From Parus major (Eukaryota > Chordata > Aves > Passeriformes > Paridae), in the NCBI RefSeq assembly GCF_001522545.3, contig NC_031771.1:2880491-2944490 (forward strand): a stretch of 64,000 nt of DNA. The letters run 5' to 3'. Both the position numbers and the translations under genes were made by a program. Below the pieces are notes generated by a model. It was not told the origin of the DNA and did not search any database. It was given only the letters and a program-made list of their open reading frames with translations. This document shows positions 11,463-25,900 of the stretch, one piece after another; the first letter of the stretch is position 1, and each line of letters opens with the position of its first letter.

Positions 11463-14400
11463 GTGTTACTGTCTTTTCCTCATTGAAATCAATTCCCTGC
11501 TCCATGCTCCTAAGTCAAACACAGCTCTAATGCATCTATCCACTTGGTCACAGCTTGTTTTGCCATAAGATGACCAAAGGGAGCCAGATCCTTCCAGCAC
11601 TTGCAAATAGCTCCAGAAGAGTTAAGCACAGGAGGAGATTCAAGGATACAGCCTCAGCAGTAATGGCCATTTACCTCCTGACACAGCCATGACCTGATGG
11701 GGAACCCAGTGCACGCGTGAGAGGACGCGAGCTGCAGCTCAAACCCATCCGCTGCCAGAACTTTCTACATCAGACACGAGCAGTCCTTCAAAGATGTCTT
11801 ATATTTCAATATAATATATTTCAATATTTCTTAGCAGCAGCAAGAGATATTGCACCATTGCCACCAAAGGGAAATGTTACCTCTGTGCTCACTGAAATAA
11901 AACCTGGACAAATGGTGAAAATTTGCTCCGTTTTAGTACCGGCTCATCCAAAAATTCCAAGCAGATGTTTCATTCTGCAGCTGATACACAAGAGCTCTGT
12001 CCCTCGCTTCATCAGGACCACAATTCAACCCAAGAGGATGCTATCCCTGACCAGTATCCTGAGGACATTTCTATTCTGTTTGACAGCTTAAAAGTTAACA
12101 TTATTTCCCAAACTAAGAAGAAGCCCATCTTTTCCAGGCCACACTGCAACAGCATCATCCAGTGTAAAGCAGCACAGGAATTAACACATGTGACTGCTGC
12201 TGCCAGTGCTCAGGGTAGAGAGTGCCCTGAAAGAAACCAGAGGGAAGGCAGAGCTACACACAGAGCTCCAGGCAGACTTCCCATGCTGTTTAAATCAATC
12301 TGAACATCAACAGTGATTAATTTCATCTTAGCAGGCAGTTTGAACATCCTTCTTCAGTTTTAACCCTGGCTATCTGAGAAACAACCAGATTAAGACACTC
12401 AGGTTTGAGGTTCCAGAGAAGTTCCATCCCTGAACTTCCTACATCCTCTACTTATCTGCCTTTTCCTTCATTGCCTCCATTGCTGAAGAGGCTCAGCAGC
12501 TGTCACCCAACCACCCACCTATTTCTTCTAGATCCTGATTCCTCAGGGTTAAATACCAGGACACTGAGGAGCCAGATCCTCACTCCAGCTCCTCCTAAAA
12601 GCTGCCATCTTGTTCTGCACATCACAGACACTTCTTTGGCAAAAACAGACCATGCCCTCGTCTAACCTTTGATTTTCTATGCACAAAAATGCAGCTGGGA
12701 GCCAGCCTCTATGAGATAAAGAGGGGGGAAAGATCATCCCCACCAGCTCCTTATGGGAGCAAGACAGCAGAATCCAGATCTGTGCATCTGCACAGAAAAT
12801 TCAGTGCAAAAGAATGCCCCACACAGTGAGACAGACAAGTTAAAGTCAAATTTTCTATACATCAGCTGGCACTCAGCTTCCCAGAAACAGAGCATTAAAA
12901 ACTCACCAGTACTTCTCCAACCTCCTCTACTTCCTAGATAAAAACTTCTTCATAAAATAGTTTGTAGAATTTAATTTTACACAGGTTTGACTTTCTTCAT
13001 ATTATGCAAAAACATTCTGTAACTTGAAATCCCCATTTGTTCTGCCTAGATAATTATAAGGAAGTTTTCCAGAATCACTCAGAAGTGCCTTGAAGAAGTG
13101 CCCAAGCAAACAGTCAAAGACAGGAGGCCTCAATCCAGTTTTCTGACAACTTGGATGAAACAATTTGACATAAATGCCCCCACAGAAATCACCGCAACAC
13201 ATGGAGCAGACAATGATTAACAAACTCTTCTGTTTCTGTTCAAGTGCTCCCTTAGAGCTCAGTGTTATATTAAAACCAAAAATTAACAGGGCATTTCAGA
13301 TTTCAGTCCATGGAAGCATCTGACACATCCTGCAGCTCCAGACAGTGACCAAGTTCGATCCTGATATTTTCTTGCCCAAAAGTCAGACATTACATCAGAA
13401 GCAAAGGTGACCCTGTGACTGTCATGCTCTGCTCTATTGAAATGCACCTTCACGAAGGAAGGTTTGATATGCTTTAACAGAAAATGTCAAAGCTTGACTA
13501 AATGTCAAGATATCATTACACTCTCTAACAAACACTCACTGAAAATTAGTTGCAAGCTAGATCAATTTTTTAAATACATTTATTGATACTATACTGAACA
13601 ACAACAGAAATATTTTTTTTTTAATGGTACTAAAATACAGATTTTGACAGAAGTTGCAATTACACTTTGCAATTCCCCAGTTATTTTACATTAGCCTCAA
13701 TCTAATTTGCAATTCTTAAGCCTTAGGAAGCCCACTGCAAATTACAGACCAGATGTTGATGAGATTGTTATCTAGTGAGCTATAAATTGAAATAAAGCAA
13801 GAGAAGCTGACATCCAAGAAATGCCCAATGAAAATTTTCCAAGCACGAAAGCATTGAAAACTAAAATAGGAACTCGTGAAAAAAACGCTACTGTCATAGT
13901 TTGAAAGCTACTACAGTAACCCAAACAACTGGATGTGTAATCACACCATTTGTGCAAAACAAATGTTATTTTGCACTGTTTATAAACACGGGTAAAATAC
14001 GATGTATTTGGGGGCCTGACATTCTCACCTATACCACCTACTTCCTGATAGCTGCTTGGATTTATTTCTCCCACAACTCTGACTCCAAATTCTTTATCCT
14101 CACACACTGCAGGTGTTGAGCAGACAAAAGGAACCTGCTATTTGTAGTTTCTAAGTAAGAGGGGAGGAAGAACAAGTGTGTAATGATACACCTGTTTCCT
14201 CCTGTGGATCTCAATGTGTGAAGTTTCAAGGCTGATTCTCTTCCTATCCAATTCTCCTGGCTAAAATTACCTGTTTGCAACATCATCAAGTTTCTTCTGT
14301 TCCCTCTCTATCCTGAATTTTACTAGAGAATGAATGTGTCCTTCAGTTTTAATTTGAACAGCATTTTGATAAGAACAGAGTTTTACTAGTAGCATCACAA

Positions 14401-17400
14401 GGGATCTGGTGTTTTTTATTTCTCTCTTCCTGGTTTCCTAATGGAACAGCAAGAGGTAAAGTCTGTGTTTAGGCCATAGAGTAAGTCATAAATGCGAAAA
14501 GGGTAAACATTCGGGGGAACACTTCCCAGAGAGTACCAAGCAGAAATCTTCAGAACAAATCAATGCACTTTAAGTAATCAATTCTACTTCTACAATTCCT
14601 TCTATTCCCTATTAAAGAGTCCAAAGGCAAAAATTACTCTCAGTTTCTGCAATTCACAATGCAATAAACAAATATCGATGCTCCAGTTTGTCATTTGTGA
14701 GCTTTTAAGGTAATGGAAATCAGACTGATTTGCCCTGTGCCAGAGAAAAGGCTTAGGTCTTCATTTTCAAAATGATGAAAAACTATCATTCATTTCGCTA
14801 TGGAAGATATTTTACTTGTCTTATCTAAACTGGGCTTTACGTTCAGGAATCCAGAAGAGGAACTGACACTTTCCTTTAGCACAGCTTTTAATCTGTAAAA
14901 TTAAATGTCATTCCTGGTGCAAGTTCTCAGGTACAACCCGCAACTGCATCGCGAGCGCCGTGGAAGATGGATGAGCAGAAGGTGGCAATAGAGCACCAGA
15001 TCTAAATCCATATACACTTTATTCCCAATTAGATGCTCACTCTCACCACAGCACACACCCTGTGTGTGAGTTGTAGACCTCCACTGAAAACCCAACACGA
15101 TATAGGTGTGATTTCTCACAGCTGCATCACCCCTGGGTAAAAGCAAATGTAAAAAGTCTACTTGTCTCCCCAGGTGAGGTGATATAATTACAAGATTTCC
15201 ACAAGCACTTCAGTGTGCTGCCTACGCAGCTCTCTGCATCTATCAGAAAATGACAGAAAACAGGGGGGATGTGCAGTTTGTCAATAAAAAAGTCCTTATA
15301 AACCTATGTACCTCCTCCAGCTGAAAAACTAAATTATAAGCACTTATCTTAAAGCCAGAGTGGAAAAATGTCATTAGATTTTATACAATAATATTCCCCT
15401 TCATTTCTAAAAAAAAAAAACATCTCTTGAGCACTGGTGGAAAGGGTATGGAAAACTTTTTCTTATTCTTTTCAAGATTAAGACTAGTTCAGTGTAACGC
15501 TTCACTGTTAACCAGGTAACCACAAAGAAATCTGGCTCATCTAAAGTTCGCAGTTAAAGGCTTTAACTTTCAGTCAGAAAGTGCCATTTCATACAGGTTT
15601 GTAGAGTCTTCCCAAATACACAAGGATGATCTGAAATAGTCTTTTCCATTATAAGCATGTAGGAGGGTTTGAGGAAGGCAGAGACCTCCCTCTTTCGGCC
15701 AAAGGAAGGCAAAGCAGGCACACACTGCCTTTACGAGAGATTTTAAGGCAAATAGGATTGGACTTATTCCCCCACATCTCTGATGGAGACAAAACAGGAT
15801 AAAACAATGAGGGGGGGAAAATTTTACTGCTGTCTCACATGCAATACTCCCAGTGTTGACACACTTAACATGACAAGCAAAGACTGATCTTCATGCACCA
15901 CAGAAAGCAGTTTTTCTCAAGTTTGACGTGACATTAATATTATTTTGAAACTCTGTATAGATTTTTCTGGTTTCAAATCTCTTGAAATGAAGATATTTCT
16001 TACCATGAACATAGCAGTATAACAGATTTTTTCCTGCCCTGCCTTCTCCTGATGAAGCCCAGCAGGCAGCAATGCCCGAGATGCTGCCCACAACTGGACA
16101 TCAGCCTTCAAACCGTCCAGGGTTTGAAATGACCCCCATCTGCCCTAATAAGCCACATAAAATTAAAGCCCACAGAACCATGCTGACTAGCTATTACTTG
16201 GGTTTAAGAGCTAATGTTGCAGGTACCTAGAGCTGAAACCCAAGTAGCGTGTGTCTAAGTAATTTATGTATCCCCCCTCGTGCCTACACCACGGGTGCTC
16301 CACGTTAACCAGCATCACTCGAGACTGAGGTATGTGAAATCAGCCTGGTGAAAAAGGGACAGTGGTTGAACTTTCCCCCTCAACAATGAGTAGAGGAGAA
16401 ATGAGAAGCAAACCATGAGGGCAAGTTTCCTTGGCTCAATGAACAGAGCCCACGGCCAGGACTGGCAGGTCTCCGTGCCCCATCAATCACCTGAGCTGGA
16501 AGTCGATACTCAGCAGGCAGAGGTGAGCCTTCCTCCATGTCTGTACAGTGATTACAACTTGCTAACTAACCATTCCTGGCCTCAGCTCCAAAGGGTTGGG
16601 ACTGCATCTCTCCCAGTACTGCTGGCTGGGGAGCCGGGTAAATACCGAGCTATAAATACAGCCATGGATTTGCTCGCTGCTCACCCACCACTAAAAAGGA
16701 TCCCTGGAGCAAATCCCTCACTAGACACAGCATTTTCTCTTCAATCACTGCAAAAGATCGGGTTTTAAAGCACCAACAAAATGAAGCAAGTGGAAATAGT
16801 CAAGATATCTGACATCCTAAAAAGCCTTCCAGACTTAAATACGTCATCAGAAGTTATCTAAGTGGCAAAGAGAAAAAAATTGGGATTTCAAATGATTTAA
16901 CATTCCATTGTATCACATGCAGCTTCCTCACATACCTGAGAGCAGTTTTCAAAGAGAGATTTCATCAACTGACCATTTAAAAGCCATGGTAAAATACACA
17001 CAATAAGCAGCAGAGGGAAAACAAATACATATAAAAGGCAGAGTTCTGCCAAAACAGTGAAGAAATCTCTCTCAGCAGTTATAATTTCAGGGGCTTTTAG
17101 TGTAGAAATTATTTATTATAGAAATTGTCTGATAAATACCCTTTCTCCACTGAGATTAAAAAAATAAACCATGGCACAAAGATCCCCCCAGCAGCAATTA
17201 ATAAAATTATTAATAGACACTTTCTAAATGAAAGAGTCTGCTTCACTTAAATACTAATCACTTTTTATTACTGAGCAAAGAGAAGTAACTCAAGTGTAAT
17301 ACAGCAAACAAGCTGTTAACTACACACTGGATATTTTTTAAAATAATGTTAAAGGCTAAGCTACACAACAGAGCAACCAACACTTAAAATGTCTTAATTA

Positions 17401-19597
17401 TCAGTGTTTTTAAATAACTTTGCTTCACTGCTGTCCCAGCTACAGCTTCCTGACTGGTCCACAGATAAAGAAAATTATTTCAATGCTATTTCTTGCCCTG
17501 GCTTGGTGACAACATGACACGGCCCCCACTCACCAGCAGGCTGGCAGGGGACCATCATTCCCATTTAACCTTCATTCCAGAACACTGGCCTTTGTCAGAG
17601 AAATGCTGCCCTTCAGTCCCATATAAATAACTTGGCTTCCCCTGGAAACTGGGATTTGGGCATGCTTTGGGCTTGGAACTGCTTCTTCCAAACTATAACT
17701 ACTGTTAGAGAGTTTGTTCTTTGGTGGCTGGAAAGTATAAAATACATTAAACAGCACAGACTAATTAAGTTTTCAATTTTGTTTAAATAAATGTATGAAG
17801 GACACCTAGTTTAAAAAAAAAATAAAATAATGACTCCTAAGCATTTTTTTTTCTTAATTCTTTGTGTCCATACCTCTCAGTAAGTTCTAAGTGACTGACA
17901 GGTCATGAAAACAGTCACACACTCAAAAATGAGCTTAACAATCATCAACCACACACGTCCCAAACCTTGGAAAGACATCATTTTTAAGCTGATTTTATCC
18001 AAATAACGTAACAAAAAAAATGTAACTGATATATATATTTGAAGAGAGCAGCTCAGCTTTGAGAGACTATCCCAAATATTGACAGCAGGAGTTTAAAGTA
18101 ATAGTAAGTAATGGAAGAATCACTGTGGACCTTAAATACCTGGACTCATGACCCAAATTCAATTCCTGTTATTATACAAATGCCTTTTGGCAGTATTTAT
18201 TTTAAAAGCAATATAATACTGTGATGTGCCAATCTATTTAAACATCAATTCAGCTCTCTGCATTTTCATAGTTCCACCCACTTGCAATTAAAGTAGAAGT
18301 TGTTTAAAGAACAGCAAAAGATTTTTTTTAAAGTCCCTGACTAGGAACTAAACCAGAGTAACAGCTGGTTCTGCTGTGGTGCAGAGAGCAACACCTGCAG
18401 ACTGTCCAGTGATTTACAGTATCAGTCATGTTGTTTTTTATTGCACCAAAGGTAAAACCCTCCCAGTGCTTCGCATCTACCTCAGCCTGACAGTCTAGGC
18501 CTATAAAAAAAACTGTGTGTGCAGAACAGCTTATGTTAAGAAAACTCTCACCTTCTTGCTGAAAACTTGTAGAATATTCAGGCTTCAGAGCACAGCCTTA
18601 AAAAACCTGGCTGCCATACCAGGGATAAAAGGGCTTTGTGCTATCCCCAAGACAACTAAATTCAAAACTGAACAAGTCACAAGTCCTTATAATCACAGCT
18701 TACACTGAATTTTACAGCATCTTGAAGTCCAGACGTGTTCTGGTGCTCCTGGGTGTACTGTGAGGAGGAAAATAAAGGTGGGAAATATTGCTGAGCAGCC
18801 CTAGCTCACCAGGGACCTCCCCAAAGGGACTCCATGGAATAAGGCCCAATCTCCCATTTTTGATGAATTTTTTAAGTTTCTGTATTTTACTAAAGTTACT
18901 TTAAAATCAGGAAGGTACCAAAAAAATAGAAAAAAAAATAATGTTCATTATCAATGTTTCAAATGAAAGACAGGAACACCACATAAAGCCAAAAATAAGA
19001 AAATCAAGTACATTAATTTCTTCTATTATGAAATCAATAGTGTCTTCACAAAACTCCTGCATCACTCAGCACACAAAATGGATGGAGCTTCCTATTTTAT
19101 CTTCCCTTTTTAAACCCAGCTGTGACTACAGTTATTCATTTCCTGATGGCTTCCTTTGGAAAGCTAATATTTTATAAATAAAGCCATACTTAGGAGAGCA
19201 AGAGAACTGACAAGACAAACAGTCAAGCACTGCCAAGACACAAATGCCTCATTTGGATAAGGATTCCTGTCTTTGGTACATGGTATTCTCTTTTTAAAAT
19301 GTTTTGGGTTTGCTCTTGACCATATGCCTGTATTCAAAATAATATTTCAACTGTAGCAGTAACTATTCATATTCTGTAATATGATTGCTTTCATCTTTAA
19401 ACCTCGTATTTCCTCTCCCTGAACCTAAAAACACGTTCTCAACTCTCGGAGAGCAGATTTTGTGTGTCCCAGCCCAGTGGCCAGAACTGAGGTGGTGGCA
19501 GGAATTTCCCCCGGGGAAGGGGTTACCTCAGCTCAAGGAGGGACAAGTTTGTAAAAGAAAAAACCACTGAGGGTTATTAGATCACAGAGAAAATATC
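11463..19597. other. Noncoding stretch, no gene seen
   Basis: Eight kilobases with no repeat family I can name and no CpG cluster. Overlapping frames of 124 and 126 codons at 11717-12303 look like chance. Short A/T homopolymers occur (13613, 15409, 17815). A long-loop inverted repeat at 16195-16246 is discussed under rejected items. Confidence 0.55.
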
Positions 19598-19619
19598 CAG
19601 CTCAGGAAATCCTGAGCTG
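19598..19619. repeat. Near-perfect palindrome, 10-bp arms
   Basis: Arms CAGCTCAGGA and TCCTGAGCTG are perfect reverse complements separated by AA. The palindrome is compact enough to extrude as a cruciform or to bind a dimeric factor. No known factor consensus fits clearly. Confidence 0.75.
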
Positions 19620-20519
19620 AAAACAGCTGGAGGCCAGGAGATTATTTAGTGGAAGTATAAGATATGCCTGCCTTGTTCTTATTCCCCAAAAACCAGGCTG
19701 TGGATATTGCTGAGGAGAAAACAGATCCTCAGGTCTGATCTTGAAATGCAGCTTTTATGGATGACAAATACGGCTTGGATCTGAATGTCCAAACAAAGTT
19801 TATTTCACTGCAGGTTTTCAGCCTGTCTGAGAAACAAGACAGGCAAGAGATCATTAATTAATGGCATATTTATGGTTTCAAGACTATCACCAAAGTAATT
19901 TTTAAAACACCATCTAACAAACTAGAAAGAGGATTGAGAATGGAGTGTTTCATGATTTTCTGGCCACAATAGACCTCAATCTTCAGCTGGACCAAGTGGT
20001 GTAGAGTTATGAGAAGACCTGGAGCGAACAGCAGCTCCCAGCTAACCTTCCTGACAGGGGGATATAAACAAACCCTATTAACCTTTTTATTAACAGGAGG
20101 ATCCTTTCTTCTTCCCCCTCCCCTGCAAACACCCCCTGTGTTCTGCTGGACTGCACAGGCCTTGCTTGGGAAGTCTCTGTTCTCTTTCTGATACATTTTA
20201 GGACACGTGTCCAACCTTGAATGTTATTTATAGAGGATCCTACATCAGTCTTTTGATTCTTAAAAGCAAAATTCAGGTTTTCCAGCTGCTACTCCATTTT
20301 AAATTTTGGAAGACCAGTGGATCAGTCCAGGAACCATGAACCGCTTTCCTTGAGCCGTTACTAAATGTGGATCCCAGCAGCTCCTTCCACTGCACATTGC
20401 CTCGTGCTCATCCCCAAGCAACCCTTCCAGCCAGAAGGGGCAGCTGAAGGCTCTCTGCAGCTCCATCACCGCTGACCTCAGCTTTACAGCATTCCAAAGG
20501 CCCTGCTTAGCACTTTTGA
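19620..20519. other. Noncoding stretch, no gene seen
   Basis: Mixed unique sequence. Overlapping frames on opposite strands at 19870-20214 (114 codons, minus) and 20009-20191 (60 codons, plus) have no family signature. A C-rich run lies near 20110-20140. Confidence 0.5.
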
Positions 20520-20720
20520 TTTCAATCCACTACTTGCATTTGCTGAAAAATCTCTTACGCAACGAATTGCCAACAGACTCTTTAGAGTCTGTACCAAATT
20601 GCCGTTTAAAAAATGGTTGATTACATCTAAGGAAAAGAGCTAAATGTAGCACAAAGTGTCTATTACCTACCCTGCCAGGGTTTTATCCAAGGGCCTTGAG
20701 TTTTTAGCTCAGCTACATCA
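20520..20720. promoter_or_regulatory. Possible regulatory element with C/EBP-like site
   Basis: A compact complex segment with TTACGCAAC at 20555-20563, which fits the C/EBP consensus TTRCGCAAY, and just after it an inverted repeat with 9-bp arms (20573-20592). No coding signal is seen. A regulatory role is inferred from motif clustering only. Confidence 0.28.
20573..20592. repeat. Inverted repeat, 9-bp arms
   Basis: ACAGACTCT and AGAGTCTGT flank a TT spacer as a perfect reverse-complement pair. It lies 10 bases after the C/EBP-like motif. Confidence 0.8.
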
Positions 20721-20799
20721 GCTGACTCCCTTCAGAGAATTTTTAAGTTCATTAACGTTTGCTAATCTCAAATCATGAATATGGACTTTGTTTTATTTA

Positions 20800-20864
20800 A
20801 CACACTCTTACACACTCTACACCCACTCACACGCGTATATACTTATACAAACACACACATACTC
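20800..20864. repeat. Degenerate CA-rich microsatellite
   Basis: Imperfect ACAC, ACTC and ATAC units over about 65 bases, including a CACACGCGTATATAC stretch. It looks like an old, decayed dinucleotide repeat. Confidence 0.7.
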
Positions 20865-20983
20865 TGATATTTTCTTTTCATTAGGAATGTTTTGGGAGAA
20901 TACTGACTCCACAGCTTCGATACACACAGCTTCCTCTCTATCATTTTATGACCATTTTAGTTAATATAATTACCATTGCAGCA

Positions 20984-21035
20984 GATTATAATTTAAATAT
21001 AAATAAAATTATAAATATAATTTAAGATTATAAAG
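20984..21035. repeat. AT-rich simple repeat
   Basis: Irregular repeats of ATAAAT and TATAATTTA words over about 50 bases with almost no G or C. Confidence 0.65.
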
Positions 21036-22829
21036 TTCTCATGGCCACAGATTCACGAGACAAACTGCTGTGATGCTACAGTCTGATCAGAACAAGAGCA
21101 GGCAGCAAAGCAGCCCAACTTCCACCAGCTTCTTCAGCTGAAAGGCTCGAGTACAGAAAGGAAATCAAAACCACTTCCTCTACCTTGGGTTCCCACCTCT
21201 GCAGCCACTGCTGCCTTTCCACTGGAGATGTTACAGACATGGGTGGCAGTGAAAACTACAGAGCAGTTTTACAGCTTTTTTTTTTAAATATATAGTTACA
21301 CACCAGCCCTCTTCCTCCTTCCCAAAGAAATCTGGACAATGGATTTTGGGGGGAGTACACAGTTAGCTTACCTTAATGAACCTGGACAGTTCATTAAAAG
21401 CTTTGCATTCCTAACCTAAGGTATATGTAGGGGGAAGATTTTGTTACCTCAGCTTGTTTACCTTTAATAGATGAATTATAATTTTTAAATTATTATTTCA
21501 GGCCATTGTAGAATAGACATGAGAAGACAATGATTTATGAAAGCAGATGCATTACCGACACGCCACTGATACTTTAGGAAGGAAAAAAACCCAGGCCTAT
21601 CCATTACAGCAAAAAGAGTGATGAGACTGACCTAGTTTGCCCCCAGTGGTGTCTGTGGAAAACTTTCTACCATTAACACTTGTATAAAACATAAATCTCA
21701 CTTCCAATGCATTTCCCATTGACTCTTGAAATAGAGCCAATTAAACTCATCTTCAGAGAGGGAAGAGCATGCATGGAACACTCAGACTGACACAAGATTA
21801 GTCCTACATTTTTAAGAGGCACTTAAAGATTTAGGAGTGAAAATTCTGCAGTACACAAACACACTTAGAAGTAGGCACAAACTCAAAAGGATGACATTCG
21901 ACACTCCCAAATCATCGGTGGTGTTTGAAACCCTGGCAAGGATGTGTACCTTGGCCCATCTTCAACCTCTACCTGTGCCAGAAATAGCACTGCAACACAG
22001 ATGGAGAAAAGGAAAAGCAACAATTTTCTGCATTTACATCTTCTCTGACATCTCAAACATTAAAACCAGGAGTATATCTTTAAAAGCAGCTCAACAAAGC
22101 AGCCATGCCTATGTTTTCTTCTCTTCTGGCACAATAAAGAAACTGCAAAAGCTGCCTTAGAATGAAGTGTGTTTTCTAAACAAATGTTTATAAACAGAAT
22201 GTAAGAAATTCATCTGGCTGATAAAAACTACCCATTCTCTCACTGGAAAAACAATGTCCTTTTGTCTGCCATGCTTGTGGAAGAAAACAAATAAGATTTT
22301 GGCAGAAATGCTAATATAGACTAAAAAAATTTGGCAGCCAACCTGTTGCTTTTTGCAGTCAATGCTTCACATGTCAGGTTTTACTTTTTGTCTGGAAAAT
22401 AAGCTGTGGAAATTCTCAGGACTACGTGAGACACTTCTTCAGGATTCAGACTTTGGGCTCTTTTTTAAACAAATCAAAGTCACCTTGGGAGATTTTAGCC
22501 TATTTGTGGCTTCTTCCTTCTATTTTTATGCCCAGTGAAAAGGAAAAGGAAAGAATCCACATCAGAACAGAAAAAGCCACTAAAGGGCCACACACAATCT
22601 GCTTCTTAAACCGTGACTGCTTCAAGCAAGAGCTGCTTTCCACACTCATTTCCTTCCCAGCCACCAAAGTGGAAGCAGTTTTCAAGCATGGCTGGGTACA
22701 CAAGCTCTTAGAACAGCAAATTCTGAGTCACCGTGCGGCATTCAGCCCTTGGCCAGCACATCCCATCTCCCACTCCTTCTGGTGGCAGTCTAGCTACAGA
22801 CTAGTGCTGGACACTGGAATTATCCTCCC

Positions 22830-22920
22830 TGCCTTTACGGCCCATTAGCTTCAATTTCTGGTGCGGCAGAGTCGGTTCTTAGTTGAATTTAGCTCAGCTG
22901 CTAATTGTCCCAGCATCTGA
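22830..22920. promoter_or_regulatory. Possible conserved noncoding element
   Basis: A short repeat-free block with three CpGs, CCATTAGC and GCTAATTG homeodomain-type cores and an AGCTCAGCTG E-box region. It is flagged on composition and motif density only. Confidence 0.2.
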
Positions 22921-25900
22921 ACACACTCCATGTGAAAATCAATAGCAAACCTGAAACACTTTTAAGTCTGCACAGACACTCTGGAATTTTTCCCATTTTG
23001 TACTCACAGACCTCAAGGAGTCAATGAAAACAACCATGACTTCTCCATGTTCGTTTTGGTTACCGTAAAAATAAAACTTTTCCTTGTATTTTCCTTGCTT
23101 TTCTTTTTGTAGTACAGGGGATATCATGGTGGATTAAATTCATCATGAAGAAAATGAGCCCCTTACAAAGAAATACACAGAGGCAAAAAGCACTGCAAAT
23201 GTACCACACACCATTCCACTCTTGTTTTGAAGGAACAGCCTAAAGTCAAAGGCTAATTTATTCATTATGTCCATTTAAATTTTCATGTCCCCTTAGGCTG
23301 CCAACAAAAACACCAGTTAATGTGAAACGCAATCCTGCTTTTTATTCCAGATGTAGATATCTGTTCTTTAGAGAATCCAAACAGGCTGACAAGAGCCACA
23401 ACTTCAAATGATGATATATCTAGAGAGAATTTCAGGATATGTTTGTGCATACAAGCATTTCTGACACTGATCTCAAAGATGCAGTTTCACTTTTAATGTA
23501 CACAATGAAAAAATCCGGAAGTGCTGCATCCATTTTTTTAAAAGCAGCAAAATAATATCAATGTGCAGACATCAGAGCTTTCTGACAGTTCTAAAACTTC
23601 TATTGCTCACCAAAATAAAAGAATTTAAAAAAAAAATCTTAATCCAAGCATACACATCCTTCACTTACAGCCTTTTTCATTACTATGACAATGAAGTCAC
23701 CTAAAGAAGAATGCCACTACCAGGGTGTGGGACACAGGCAAACAGCCAAGAACTCAGAATCAGCTTGGGTTAAACAACAGCTCAGGCTCAAGATTATCTG
23801 GTAAGCAGACCGAGTGTTTGAGCTCTGGAGAAACAAGTTTCCTTTCTTTGGACAACTTCTTTACCTACATGTGACAACTACTTGCTAATGATGAATACAA
23901 ATCCTTACAAAAATAAAATCGCTTCTAAATGATTACTAGCATCAATATGCCCAGTACATTGGCAAGCTACAGAATTTGTCAGATGTTTAAAACACCAAAA
24001 ACACAGAGCAAGCACACAATTTAAATCATAAGACGCAATAAATATCTCCCAGTTACCAGATATACGAGATCTTGTCAGTCAGTTACTATTCACAGAGTTT
24101 TTTGGTTCTCTGGTACTAAAAAGACCTGGGAATGATGTTAAGAGACCCCTGGCAATTCCTCTTGTGAAGTTGGATGTTGAACCCCCCCTCCAGTCACCTC
24201 AATTTTTCAAGGAAAAATTACTGCTTCCCTCAGCATTTTATCAGGTGCTGTGCAATTGCCCCAGTTCAGGATCACCAGTCAGAAAAAATGTGGCTGTTTA
24301 CAGCCAAGCCAGAGACAAGAAAGGAAAGAATGGATGGCGCCTGTCCTGCTGCCCAGCTCCATGGAAAGCTGGAGAGACCAGGTGCCAAAAATGCTTAAGT
24401 GTCTTTTATCAAAAGCTTGAAGAATAAAAGACATAACAGCATTTCCCTGCTGCTTAGCACAACACTGGCCACCTTGTTACCCACCAAAGGCAAATAAACA
24501 CATTTACATTTAGGATATAAAAACAGATACCCACAAAGAGGTTTCATTACCAAGTCCTTAGTACATTGGAAAAAAGAGAACACCTACCTCTGGAAAAATC
24601 CATGTGAATGCAGTCCATGTTTCCACTGGTACCTCCATGATCATGCAGGCTAGAAAGGGTGATGTTAAAAGGGAAAGGCAAAATTCCCAGAGAACCAGAA
24701 AGCTTAGAGGATTTTGACCTACCTTTGTGAATCTCTGCTGGTTGGCATTTATCTGAATTAACTGACAACATGACACAGAGATGGTGAAGTCCTTTATTGA
24801 CAGCTCAGACTAGCACATATGGCTCAACAGACAAAAACGTAATGTACCAACGAAAACCAGAAATAATAAAGTGAATCTATACTTCAAGAATCAATATTGC
24901 TCAAGATGGTGATGCTGTAGCTCACAGAGCAATGCCTGGTTTACTGAGATGACCTCTGAAAACTTACCAAGGCATAATATTATTATTCCCATAAAAAAAT
25001 AAAGGAATTTTATGTTCCTCAGCAGCAGAGTCTCCACTGGCTTCTAATAGAAGGGGCATAATTACAGCAAAGGAATAACAACCCACTACTGATGATCATG
25101 AAGACAGACAGGACACGACATGTTTCCAAGAGAAAGCTTCTAGTTATGTTTCAGAAACCTGATAAGATGTCAAATGCAATAAACTAAATTGCCCAAGACA
25201 AATAATTCTAATTTCATCTTTTGATACCATTATATCTGCTTCCCCACGATGCATCCTAGTGCAGCCCATGGGACATAAATTTACCCAGGACCAACTTGAA
25301 TTCATTTTACACTTAGCAAATACATGAGGCATTCAGTAAGCATTGCACCAGATCTAATATTGTTGCTTGCTACATTAAAGTAGTGCACAAGTAATTAATG
25401 CTGATTTTATATAAATGTTTATCAGTTCCGAGTAACCAGGGGTTATTGGTGCTCAGAACTCCATGTGCAGAAAGCAATGACTGTACTGCACTGCAGGTTT
25501 CTCCTTCATTCCCAAATTTCTGCAAGTATTCCCTCCTTTTCATAACTGAAGTTTTTTTTAAATGTCTAGCTCCCCAAATTAAAAAAAAAATTAAATTCTA
25601 GAGTGGCCACAAGCAGCAGCATTTTGTTTTAACGTTATCCAAGAACTTTCTCTTTTCAAAGGCTAAAATGATGCTGTGGAGTTCTCTGGGGAATAGAAAA
25701 GACCTTTTAGTTCCCACAAAGACACTTATTCACTGATAGAAAGCAGAACTTGTACACATGGATATGTTTGTGCTTCTGTTCACAAAGACCTGTGAGACAC
25801 TAAAACTGCAGCAAGCTCCAGGAAAGAAACAAACTGGTTTGTTTTCTTGCTTGGTTACAACACGTTTATACCCCATCTTTCAAAATACCTCTTACTTAAA

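Larger units (their letters stand above)
20721..22829. other. Noncoding stretch with simple repeats
   Basis: It holds the CA-rich and AT-rich tracts listed separately and otherwise unique sequence. The frame at 21837-22160 (plus, 107 codons) has no recognisable domain. Confidence 0.5.

Noticed and set aside
11717..12303. Two overlapping plus frames of 124 and 126 codons
   Set aside because: They are in different phases with no shared domain, no CpG promoter and no convincing splice sites.
16195..16246. Inverted repeat TACTTGGGTTT/AAACCCAAGTA with a 30-base loop as a microRNA precursor
   Set aside because: The paired stem is too short for a precursor, and about one such pair is expected by chance.
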